From positions 1-26,791 of the forward strand of contig NZ_CALJAH010000185.1 in NCBI RefSeq assembly GCF_938028185.1: 26,791 bases of DNA, read 5' to 3'. This stretch comes from an uncultured Cardiobacterium sp. (GTDB lineage: Bacteria > Pseudomonadota > Gammaproteobacteria > Cardiobacteriales > Cardiobacteriaceae). Position numbers and translations under genes: made by a program. Shown here one piece after another: positions 5,860 to 12,422 of this stretch. Every line of letters starts with the position of its first letter. The stretch's first letter is position 1. The notes below the pieces were generated by a model. The model was given only the letters and a program-made list of their open reading frames with translations, did not search any database and was not told the DNA's origin.

Positions 5860-7071
5860 TCAGGGTTGTGCGGATTTGCTGTCGCTTGTCGCCGGGGCCT
5901 CGCTTGCCGGAGTGATCGCTTCGGTAGCAGCTTTTTCTGCGTCGCTGGCCGCAGCAGCTTCGGCGGGTTTCGGGGCGGCGGTTTCTGTTGCGGGAGCGGT
6001 TGCTTCGGCGGCGGGTTTTTCTGCTTCGCTGGTTGTCGCGGCTTCGGCGGTCGCCGGTGCGGCGGTTTCACTCGCAGGAGCAGTCGCTTCGGTAGCAGGT
6101 TCTGCCGCTTTTTCTTCCGCCGCTTCTTCTTCGTCCTGGCTCAGCGAATAGACGTAGGCAGCGACGACTTTGATTTTGGCGTCGCCCAGGGTGTCTTTCC
6201 ACGCAGGCATGACGTTGTTGCGCGGTTGCTGGATTTGGTGTTCGATGAAGGCTTTGAGCGCCGCCGGGTCTTCCGGGTCGTCGGCGTAGAGCCAGGTCTG
6301 GTCGGCGAGGTTGATGCCGCCGATGACCGGGTTGCCTTTGCCGTCCGGGCCGTGGCAGGCGATGCAGCTGGTGCTGTAGAGTGCTTTGCCTTTGTCGGCG
6401 CGTGCCTGGTCGTGCGGGTAGCCGCCGAGCGAGAGGACGTAGTTGCTGACGTCGTCGAGTTTTTCCTGGTCTTCGGCGCTGGGCGGCTGACCGGGGGTGA
6501 CGGCTATCAGCGCGCCACCGGGCGGCATCGCGCCGGTGTGGCCGTTGGTGATGGTGTTGATGATGTTTTCCGGTGTGCCGCCCCAGATCCAGTCTTTGTC
6601 GGTAAGGTTGGGATAGCTGCCGGGGCTGCCGCCCGCGTCCGAGGCGTGGCAGACGGCGCAGTTTTGCAGGAAGATGCGGCGGCCTGTTGCGAGCGCGTCC
6701 GGGTCTTTGGCGAGTTCTTCGACGCTTTTGCCAGCGTAGTGGCGGAAGTATTCGGCGGAGCGGGAGTCAATTTTGCGGCTTTCCTGCTGGTATTGGCCAA
6801 GTTGTGTCCAGCCTTTGCTGCCTTTGTACACGCCGGGGTAGAGGAAGAGGTAGGCGATGGCGAAGGCAATCATCAGGTAAAACAGCGACAGCCACCAGCC
6901 CGGCATCGGGTTGTTCATTTCTTTGAGGTCGCCGTCCCAGGTGTGGTCGATGATTTCGCCTTCTTTGGCGTCGCCGCCCGCCTTGATGTGGGTCGTCCAG
7001 TACACCAGGCCGATGTAGCCGAGGATGTGCAGCACGGTGACGGCTGCGATGAAGATGCTGACTGCGGTCAT
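5860..7071 (-). CDS. ccoP: cbb3-type cytochrome c oxidase subunit III CcoP (di-heme)
   Basis: This is the membrane-anchored di-heme cytochrome c that feeds electrons to CcoN. The 403-residue protein has two membrane segments (about 4-26 and 59-81), two heme c sites CAVCH (138-142) and CIACH (236-240), and candidate axial methionines in AMPPGG (181-186) and VMPAW (287-291). Two N-terminal helices are the longer CcoP form. Residues 312-403 form an unusual Ala/Glu/Thr/Pro-rich acidic tail of about 92 residues, built from 28-residue repeats. It overlaps ccoQ by 4 bp (ATGA) and is the last gene of ccoNOQP. Confidence 0.95.
   Translation of the reverse strand: MTAVSIFIAAVTVLHILGYIGLVYWTTHIKAGGDAKEGEIIDHTWDGDLKEMNNPMPGWWLSLFYLMIAFAIAYLFLYPGVYKGSKGWTQLGQYQQESRKIDSRSAEYFRHYAGKSVEELAKDPDALATGRRIFLQNCAVCHASDAGGSPGSYPNLTDKDWIWGGTPENIINTITNGHTGAMPPGGALIAVTPGQPPSAEDQEKLDDVSNYVLSLGGYPHDQARADKGKALYSTSCIACHGPDGKGNPVIGGINLADQTWLYADDPEDPAALKAFIEHQIQQPRNNVMPAWKDTLGDAKIKVVAAYVYSLSQDEEEAAEEKAAEPATEATAPASETAAPATAEAATTSEAEKPAAEATAPATETAAPKPAEAAAASDAEKAATEAITPASEAPATSDSKSAQP
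5863..6090 (-). repeat. 84-bp coding tandem repeat in the CcoP tail
   Basis: Two full 28-codon units (6007-6090 and 5923-6006) and a partial third (5863-5922) encode EATAPA(S/T)ETAAP...EK-type repeats. The two full DNA units are roughly three-quarters identical by eye. The repeat lies entirely within the C-terminal extension of ccoP, outside the heme domains. Confidence 0.75.
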
Positions 7072-7274
7072 TTGTTTTGCCTCTTGTTTTGTGCTGTGTC
7101 TGCCGGGTGCCGCGGGTGGATGGGGGCGTCGTTTTCGTCCTTGAGGGCGAGTTTTTCGGCATCTTCGTAGGGCTTGCGCCGCTGCGGCAGGTAGAGGATG
7201 ACTACCATCAGGATGAAGGATGCGAAGAGGACGACGGTGGTGTATTTGACCCAGGCGATGCCGGCGGCTGTCAT
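7068..7274 (-). CDS. ccoQ: cbb3-type oxidase subunit CcoQ
   Basis: A 68-residue protein with one membrane helix (about 12-29, TTVVLFASFILMVVILYL) followed by a charged cytoplasmic tail containing RRKPYEDAEKLAL. This is the CcoQ/FixQ layout, a small non-heme subunit that stabilises the cbb3 complex. The tail (residues 45-68) is somewhat longer and more polar than the minimal subunit. It starts 6 bp after the ccoO stop and overlaps ccoP by 4 bp. Confidence 0.9.
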   Translation of the reverse strand: MTAAGIAWVKYTTVVLFASFILMVVILYLPQRRKPYEDAEKLALKDENDAPIHPRHPADTAQNKRQNK

Positions 7275-7280
7275 GTTCTG

Positions 7281-7901
7281 TTACCGGTTCTGTTCTTTGA
7301 AGGCGACGCCCAGGCCTTGCAGGTAGGCGACGAGTGCGTCCATTTCGGTTTTGTCTTTGAGTTTTTCCTTGACGCTTTCAACGTCCGCCTCGGTGTAGGG
7401 TTCACCCAGTTTTATTTTGGTGCGGATGCTGTTTTCGGTGAGGGTGATGTCTGCCGGGGTTTTGTTCAGCCAGGGGTAGGCGGGCATATTGGATTCGGGA
7501 ACGACGCTGCGCGGGTCGGTGAGGTGTTTGTGGTGCCAGTCATCGCCGTATCGGCCACCGACGCGGGCGAGATCCGGCCCGGTGCGTTTGGAGCCCCACA
7601 TGAAGGGGCGGTCGTACATGGATTCTTCGGCGACGGAGTAGTGGCCGTAGCGCTCGGTTTCCCAGCGGAAGGGGCGGATCATTTGCGAGTGGCAGCCATA
7701 GCAGCCTTCGCGCACGTAGATGTTGAATCCGGCGAGGCGCAGCGGGTCGTAGGGTTTGACGTAGCCGTCTTCCGGGCGCAGTTTTTGGTCGAAAAACAGC
7801 GGCACGATTTGCACGAGGCCGCCCCAGATGACGGCGAAGAAGGTGAGGATGCCGAGGATGACGACGCTTTTTTCGATGCGTTCGTGGCTCATGAGGTTCA
7901 T
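7281..7901 (-). CDS. ccoO: cbb3-type oxidase subunit II CcoO (mono-heme)
   Basis: This membrane-anchored mono-heme cytochrome c relays electrons from CcoP to the CcoN active site. The 206-residue protein has one N-terminal helix (about 13-36), a heme site CYGCH (67-71) with the flanking EGCYGCHSQMIRPF signature, and a likely methionine ligand in ESNMPAYPW. A GGAG ribosome-binding site precedes the ATG at 7901. It lies 16 bp downstream of ccoN and 6 bp upstream of ccoQ. Confidence 0.95.
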   Translation of the reverse strand: MNLMSHERIEKSVVILGILTFFAVIWGGLVQIVPLFFDQKLRPEDGYVKPYDPLRLAGFNIYVREGCYGCHSQMIRPFRWETERYGHYSVAEESMYDRPFMWGSKRTGPDLARVGGRYGDDWHHKHLTDPRSVVPESNMPAYPWLNKTPADITLTENSIRTKIKLGEPYTEADVESVKEKLKDKTEMDALVAYLQGLGVAFKEQNR

Positions 7902-7917
7902 GCGGTTCTCCTTGTTC

Positions 7918-9336
7918 TCAGGCGGGTTGCGCTTGCAGTTGGGCAGCGGGCTGTTTGCCGCTGGCGACGGTACGCCAGCAGTTGTACGCCATCAGGCACA
8001 TACCGCTTAAGAAGAAGCAGCCACCGAGGAAGCGGACGAAGTAGAAGATGTATTTTTTGCCGAGGATTTCGATGAAGGTGTAGGTGAGGCTGCCGTCGGC
8101 GGTGGTTTCGCGCCACAAGAGGCCTTCCATGATGCCCGCGACCCACATCGAGGTGACGTAGAGGACGATGCCGATGGTCGCCAGCCAGAAATGCACGAAA
8201 ATCAGGCGGGTGGAGTACATTTCCGTCTTGCCGTAGAGGCGCGGCAGCATATGGTAGAGCGAGCCCATCGTTATCATCGCCACCCAGCCGAGCGCGCCGG
8301 AGTGGACGTGACCGACCGTCCATTCGGTGTAGTGCGACAGCGCGTTCACTTCCTTGATGGCCATCATCGGTCCTTCAAAGGTACTCATGCCGTAGAAGGC
8401 GAGTGCGACGAAGAGGAAGCGGATGATGGGGTCGGTGACGAGTTTGTTCCAGGCACCGGAGAGGGTCATCATGCCGTTAATCATCCCGCCCCAGGACGGT
8501 ACCCAGAGGATGACGGAAAACGCCATGCCGAGCGACTGCGTCCAGTCCGGCAGCGCGGTGTAGTGCAGGTGGTGCGGCCCCGCCCACATATAGATGGAAA
8601 TCAGCGCCCAGAAGTGGACGATGGAAAGGCGGTAGGAGTAAATCGGGCGGCCAGCCTGTTTCGGCACGAAGTAATACATCATGCCGAGGAAGGCGGCGGT
8701 GAGGAAGAAGCCGACGGCGTTGTGGCCGTACCACCACTGCGCCATCGCATCGACCGCCCCGGCGTACACCGGGTAGGAATGCAGCCAGTCAATCGGCAGG
8801 GCGAGGTTGTTGAAAATATGCAGCACGGCGACGGCGATGATGTAGGCGCCGTAGAACCAAAGGCCGACGTAAATGTGTTTCTCGCGGCGCTTGCCGATGG
8901 TGAAGAAGAAGACGTAGCCATAGGCGACCCAGACCACGGCGAGGGCGACGTCCAGCAGCCACGGCAGTTCCGCGTATTCCTTGCTTTGCGAATAGCCGAG
9001 GACGTAACTCAGCACGCCGAGTACCAGCACGGTCTGGTAGCCGTAGAAGGTGAAGGCGGCGATTTTGTCGGAGACGAGGCGGACGCTACAGACGCGCTGC
9101 ACGACGTAATACGACGTGGCAAAGAGCGCGTTGCCGCCAAAGGCGAAGATAACGCCGCTGGTATGCACCGGGCGCAGGCGGCCATAGGACAGGAAATCAA
9201 TGCCGCCGAACAGCGTCGGCCAGCGCAGTTGCGCGGCGATAATGACGCCGACCAGCATCCCGACGATGCCGAAGACAATCGCTGCCCAGGTGAACTGTTT
9301 GACGACGCGGTAGTTATAGGGAGTATCCGTAGTCAT
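7918..9336 (-). CDS. ccoN: cbb3-type cytochrome c oxidase catalytic subunit I CcoN
   Basis: This heme-copper oxidase subunit reduces O2 to water with high affinity and pumps protons. The 472-residue protein has about twelve membrane helices. Metal ligands are visible: His58 (RPVHTSG) and His345 for low-spin heme b, His205 (WWYGHNAVGF) and His255-His256 (AGPHHLHY) for CuB, and His343 (VGHVHSG) for the high-spin heme. Tyr235 in YSYRLSIVHFW is the likely cross-linked tyrosine. GAGGT lies 8 bases before the ATG. First gene of ccoNOQP; the maturation genes ccoGHIS are not in the window. I found no clear FNR box (TTGAT-N4-ATCAA) upstream. Confidence 0.97.
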   Translation of the reverse strand: MTTDTPYNYRVVKQFTWAAIVFGIVGMLVGVIIAAQLRWPTLFGGIDFLSYGRLRPVHTSGVIFAFGGNALFATSYYVVQRVCSVRLVSDKIAAFTFYGYQTVLVLGVLSYVLGYSQSKEYAELPWLLDVALAVVWVAYGYVFFFTIGKRREKHIYVGLWFYGAYIIAVAVLHIFNNLALPIDWLHSYPVYAGAVDAMAQWWYGHNAVGFFLTAAFLGMMYYFVPKQAGRPIYSYRLSIVHFWALISIYMWAGPHHLHYTALPDWTQSLGMAFSVILWVPSWGGMINGMMTLSGAWNKLVTDPIIRFLFVALAFYGMSTFEGPMMAIKEVNALSHYTEWTVGHVHSGALGWVAMITMGSLYHMLPRLYGKTEMYSTRLIFVHFWLATIGIVLYVTSMWVAGIMEGLLWRETTADGSLTYTFIEILGKKYIFYFVRFLGGCFFLSGMCLMAYNCWRTVASGKQPAAQLQAQPA

Positions 9337-9478
9337 CAGAATTACCTCATCATGGATTCGTTTATATAAAAGGAAATACCGGTTAATGCCCGAAAAGTGT
9401 TATCAGGATAGCATTCCGCTACCGCCTTAACAATCATTCACGCGCAGATTTTTTTTCGTAACCTGCGGTTATCGTTGG

Positions 9479-9503
9479 AAATAAGACCATGATAGTCTTA
9501 TTT
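9479..9503. promoter_or_regulatory. 9-bp inverted repeat, candidate operator for ccoN
   Basis: AAATAAGAC, a 7-nt spacer CATGATA, then GTCTTATTT: a perfect inverted repeat 143 bp upstream of the ccoN start. The half-site does not match FNR, Fur or ArcA consensus words I know. The T-tract on either side is short, so it is a weak terminator candidate. Function is inferred from position and symmetry only. Confidence 0.4.
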
Positions 9504-9592
9504 GGGAATCGTGTTTGGCTTAATTGAAATTAAAAATAACGGCGGTGATTTTCGGAATGGTCTGGCGAATGGCGTTAATGTTTGCCGGGCAT

Positions 9593-9626
9593 AAAAAATC
9601 CGCCGGAAGGCAGCGGAAAAGGCGGA
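9593..9626 (-). terminator. Intrinsic terminator after the histidine phosphatase gene
   Basis: On the minus strand TCCGCC and GGCGGA pair around a 16-nt loop and are followed directly by six T. It lies 66 bp downstream of the stop codon at 9692. Confidence 0.55.
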
Positions 9627-9691
9627 AAAATTTTGCCGAAAATGACAGTAACCGGGCGACGCGCCTGCCCTGTTTACGGCGTATGGCTCCC

Positions 9692-10306
9692 TCACGACGA
9701 CTGAAAACGCAGGCGCAAGTCGTCGGCGGTGTCGCCTTGTAGCATCCAGACGGAAGTATTTGCCAGCGGCAGGCCGCTTTGAAAACGGCGGAAAGCGGTC
9801 ATGTCCGTCGGCGTTTCCGCAGCAAAACCGAGCAGCCGCCAAGCGAGCAGGCCAATCCAGATACCGTGACCAAAAAGCAGACTGCCATCCTCAAGCTGCG
9901 GGTAATGAGCGAGGAAAGCGCTGATGCGGCGGTTGAAAGCGACGAAGCTGTCCGCGCCCGCGCCAGTACATTCCTGCGGGTCGGCACGCTGCCAGTAGGC
10001 ATCCGCCAGCGGACGACGCGCAGCGCCGTCCATGCCGCGAATCCGCTCAAACGCGAGGCAGGAAAATTCGTTGAGCAGCGGCAAGACCTGCGGGGTGATG
10101 CCGTGCGCACTGCACCAAGGCGCGGCGGTTTGCTGGGTACGGCGCAGCTCGGAGACGTAAACGTGGCGGCTGGACGGCAGCCGGGCAACGAGCGCTTGTG
10201 CCTGTTTTTGTCCCCATGGCGAGAGGGCGATGTCGCGCTCTGGTTTGCTGATGCCGCCAGCGTTGGCTTCGCTTTCGGCGTGGCGGATGAGGTAGAGGGT
10301 TTTCAT
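9692..10306 (-). CDS. Histidine phosphatase family protein (phosphoglycerate mutase-like)
   Basis: This 204-residue cytoplasmic protein has the branch-defining LIRHAES motif at residues 6-12, with His9 expected to be the transient phospho-acceptor. It also has a conserved arginine region (SELRRTQQTA) and the second catalytic histidine in LLFGHGIW. Such enzymes act on phospho-sugars, nucleotides, phosphoproteins or cobalamin precursors, and the substrate cannot be told from sequence alone. No cobalamin genes are nearby, so CobC is not supported. It is transcribed alone, with a terminator downstream and a Correia-like element upstream. Confidence 0.85.
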   Translation of the reverse strand: MKTLYLIRHAESEANAGGISKPERDIALSPWGQKQAQALVARLPSSRHVYVSELRRTQQTAAPWCSAHGITPQVLPLLNEFSCLAFERIRGMDGAARRPLADAYWQRADPQECTGAGADSFVAFNRRISAFLAHYPQLEDGSLLFGHGIWIGLLAWRLLGFAAETPTDMTAFRRFQSGLPLANTSVWMLQGDTADDLRLRFQSS

Positions 10307-10359
10307 GCTGTTATGGTTAATGCTGATTCGGCAGTGAGGGAAACGCTGCGATGCGGTTT

Positions 10360-10431
10360 TATAGCAATACGGACAAAGTTCTGTACAAGGCGCGACGCAA
10401 CACCGGACAGGGCTTTGTAGGAATTGCTATA
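10360..10431. repeat. Correia-like element, second subfamily, 72 bp
   Basis: The ends are TATAGCAATACGGACAAAG and CTTTGTAGGAATTGCTATA. The inside is short, with GTACAAGGCGCGACGCAACACCG, which keeps the ACAAGGCG word of the larger elements. It ends 5 bp before the stop codon of the LpxR-like gene, so it lies in that gene's 3' untranslated region. Its right-end sequence also appears at 121-148. Confidence 0.7.
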
Positions 10432-10436
10432 TATTG

Positions 10437-11552
10437 TCAGAAGCGGTAACTGACGCCGATGGCACCAAAGCTGGAGCTGTTCGCCAGCGGGCCTTCAAAT
10501 TCGCGGCTGCGCCAGTTGACGGTGTAGCTGATGCGGAAGTTTTTGTGGTTGTAGGCCGCGCCGAGGGCGATGTCGTGGACGAAGGGGCGTTTATCGACGC
10601 GGTGGCTGTCTTTCCAGGTGTTGCCGTCGAGGAAGATGTTGCGCGCCATCAGCCGCGCGTCGTAGCCGAGAAACGCCATCCAGCCGTGGCCGTCGGTGTA
10701 TTCAAAGTAGCCGCTGCCGGGAATGGCCGGGCGAACGCGCACCGGCTGCGTCTGCCAGCGCAGGTTGGCGGGGGTGAGGTCGATGGTGAATCCCGCGTTG
10801 GCGTAGGTGTAAACGTTGCCGAGGGTGACGCCGACGTGCGGGGCGAAGCGCGCGTGCAGGCTTTTGCCGAAATCGGCGGTGTAACGCCCCGGCCAGGAGC
10901 GCTCCCACGAGAGCATGACGGCGGGTTCGTCGCGCAGTTGGTATTTCCAGCCGTGCGGCTGGTAGTCGGCGTGGATGAGGCGGTGAAATTTGTCCTGAAT
11001 GAACTCGCCCTGCGCCGACGGCCCAATCCAGCCGAGGGTGAGCTCAACGTCGTCCATGCGCCGCCCGGTGATGGTGCTCAGCCCCGCCGAGCCATAGACA
11101 AAGGCGGCGTAGGGACGGTCACGCGGGTCGATGGTGTCGCGGTCAATGTCGCTTGGCGTGTAGAGGTTGTGACCGAAGGAGAAGTAGCTGCTGGTGGTTT
11201 TGTTGACCTCGAAGGTGGGCACGAGGCGGTCAATCCAGTCCACGTAGAAAGGCTGGTCGGCACCGACGTTGAACCAGGTAAGACGCAGGCCGTTGGTGTA
11301 GTCGCGGTCGTAGCCGCTGCCGAACTTGTCGTTTTCGATATTGAGGGTGAAGAAGCGCTCGTTGCTGCGCAGAATGTGATCGGGCAGTTCGTTCACGATG
11401 GGTTCGCGCGGTTTTTCCACGGTCACTTCCGGTGTTTGCAGGACGACGTCGCCGCTTTTGCCGTCCTTGGGCGGAAACAGTTGGCGCCAATGGTTGACGG
11501 GTTCGGCGTGCGCGACGCCGGTCATCAATAAAATCAGCAGGATGAAACGCAT
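10437..11552 (-). CDS. LpxR-like outer-membrane lipid A deacylase (DUF2219)
   Basis: This is a predicted outer-membrane beta-barrel that in characterised relatives removes the 3'-acyloxyacyl chain of lipid A and so lowers endotoxin recognition. The start at 11552 gives 371 residues, with a signal peptide ending in GVAHA and GGAGA at better spacing than for the ATG one codon earlier. Family features visible: FTLNIENDKFGSG with the Asn-Asp pair of the active site, DYTNGLRL, SFGHNLYTPSDI with a histidine in the expected position, RPYAAFVYG, alternating strands throughout and a C-terminal aromatic residue (GVSYRF) for barrel assembly. Substrate specificity is inferred from the family. It is divergent from rpmH. 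Confidence 0.82.
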   Translation of the reverse strand: MRFILLILLMTGVAHAEPVNHWRQLFPPKDGKSGDVVLQTPEVTVEKPREPIVNELPDHILRSNERFFTLNIENDKFGSGYDRDYTNGLRLTWFNVGADQPFYVDWIDRLVPTFEVNKTTSSYFSFGHNLYTPSDIDRDTIDPRDRPYAAFVYGSAGLSTITGRRMDDVELTLGWIGPSAQGEFIQDKFHRLIHADYQPHGWKYQLRDEPAVMLSWERSWPGRYTADFGKSLHARFAPHVGVTLGNVYTYANAGFTIDLTPANLRWQTQPVRVRPAIPGSGYFEYTDGHGWMAFLGYDARLMARNIFLDGNTWKDSHRVDKRPFVHDIALGAAYNHKNFRISYTVNWRSREFEGPLANSSSFGAIGVSYRF

Positions 11553-11615
11553 CATGGTCTCCGGTGAATGAGCAGCACACTCTAACCGAATCCGCCGCCG
11601 CGCGGTAGCGGCAAA

Positions 11616-11644
11616 TTGACATTTCCGGGGGCTATCCGTATGAT
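11616..11644 (+). promoter_or_regulatory. Sigma70 promoter of the rpmH operon
   Basis: TTGACA (11616-11621), a 17-bp spacer and TATGAT (11639-11644) form a near-consensus promoter ending 34 bp before the rpmH start. It suits a highly expressed ribosomal protein gene. Confidence 0.85.
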
Positions 11645-11678
11645 TGCGCGCTTTGAATTTTCCCCAGGAGCATTAAAA

Positions 11679-11816
11679 ATGTCGAAAAGAACTTTCCAGC
11701 CGAGCAACCTCTCCCGCAAGCGTACCCACGGCTTCCGCGCCCGTATGGCAACCAAAAATGGCCGCCAGGTTCTGAAGCGCCGCCGCGCCAAGGGACGCCA
11801 CCGCCTGACCGTGTAA
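11679..11816 (+). CDS. rpmH: 50S ribosomal protein L34
   Basis: A 45-residue, very basic protein with the invariant L34 pattern: KRTFQPSNLSRKRTHGFRAR near the N-terminus and GRQVLKRRRAKGRHRL at the C-terminus. AGGAG lies 8 bases before the ATG. First gene of the rpmH-rnpA-yidD-yidC-mnmE cluster. The usual divergent neighbour dnaA is absent; an LpxR-like gene occupies that place. Confidence 0.98.
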   Translation: MSKRTFQPSNLSRKRTHGFRARMATKNGRQVLKRRRAKGRHRLTV

Positions 11817-11832
11817 CCGCGGCCAGTGCAGC

Positions 11833-12183
11833 GTGAACACGTCATTTCCCCGCACGGCGAGACTGACGCAGCGCGCTGACTTCGACCACGTATTTCAAGC
11901 CCCTGAACGCAAAAGCAGCGACCGCTGTTTTACCGTTCTGGGGCGTTGTCGTCTGCAAGGCGGGGCGGCGCGGCTGGGGCTGGTCATCGCGAAAAAGCAA
12001 ATCCGCCGCGCGCACGAGCGCAACCGCATCAAGCGGCTCATCCGCGAAAGTTTCCGCCACCTGCCCGCCCGTGAAAAAGAGGCGCTGGACATCATCGTCA
12101 TCGCCCGCCACGCCGCCGAAACACACGACAACGCTGCCATTGCCCGCCTCCTCGCCCGCCACTGGCAGCGTCTTTTCCCATGA
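11833..12183 (+). CDS. rnpA: Ribonuclease P protein component
   Basis: A 116-residue basic protein that assists the RNase P RNA in maturing tRNA 5' ends. The family signature RNRIKRLIRE is present (about residues 63-72), preceded by RLGLVIAKKQIRRAHE and with an N-terminal LTQRADFDHVF segment. The start is a GTG at 11833, 16 bp after the rpmH stop, with only a weak ribosome-binding site. The low initiation strength relative to rpmH is typical of this pair. It overlaps yidD by 4 bp. Confidence 0.96.
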   Translation: MNTSFPRTARLTQRADFDHVFQAPERKSSDRCFTVLGRCRLQGGAARLGLVIAKKQIRRAHERNRIKRLIRESFRHLPAREKEALDIIVIARHAAETHDNAAIARLLARHWQRLFP

Positions 12184-12422
12184 AAAAACTGCTGATTGGC
12201 GCCATCCGCCTTTACCGCAAAACCTTGAGCCCATTTATCGGGCAACAATGCCGCTTCGAGCCGACCTGCTCACACTACGGCGAAGAAGCCATCGAAAAAC
12301 ACGGCGCGCTGCGCGGTTCCATCCTGACCGTGTGGCGCATATTACGATGTGGCCCCTGGTGCAAGGGCGGCTACGATCCCGTTCCCGAAACCTTCCTGGT
12401 GAAGCATGAAAAACAACCCTAA
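12180..12422 (+). CDS. yidD: Membrane protein insertion efficiency factor YidD
   Basis: An 80-residue protein with the cysteine pattern of the family: CRFEPTCSHY, then ILRCGPWCKGGYDPVP. It begins with a short amphipathic, hydrophobic helix. YidD promotes membrane protein insertion alongside YidC. It overlaps rnpA (ATGA) and its 3' end overlaps the yidC start by 17 bp. Confidence 0.96.
   Translation: MKKLLIGAIRLYRKTLSPFIGQQCRFEPTCSHYGEEAIEKHGALRGSILTVWRILRCGPWCKGGYDPVPETFLVKHEKQP

Larger units (their letters stand above)
9337..9691. other. Intergenic region upstream of ccoN
   Basis: This 355-bp gap holds the ccoN promoter region (AT-rich TATATAA around 9360-9370), a perfect 9-bp inverted repeat (9479-9503) and a terminator-like hairpin (9593-9626). 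No gene or RNA is recognised. Confidence 0.6.

Noticed and set aside
5866..7170. Plus-strand open frame of 434 codons opposite ccoP
   Set aside because: It is the shadow of ccoP, which has two heme motifs and operon context.
8191..9369. Plus-strand open frame opposite ccoN
   Set aside because: It is the shadow of ccoN, with His/Asp/Glu-rich low-complexity translation.
9337..9478. FNR box in the ccoN promoter
   Set aside because: No TTGAT-N4-ATCAA or close match was found on either strand.
11553..11678. oriC next to rpmH
   Set aside because: No TTATCCACA-type DnaA boxes and no AT-rich unwinding region; only a strong promoter.
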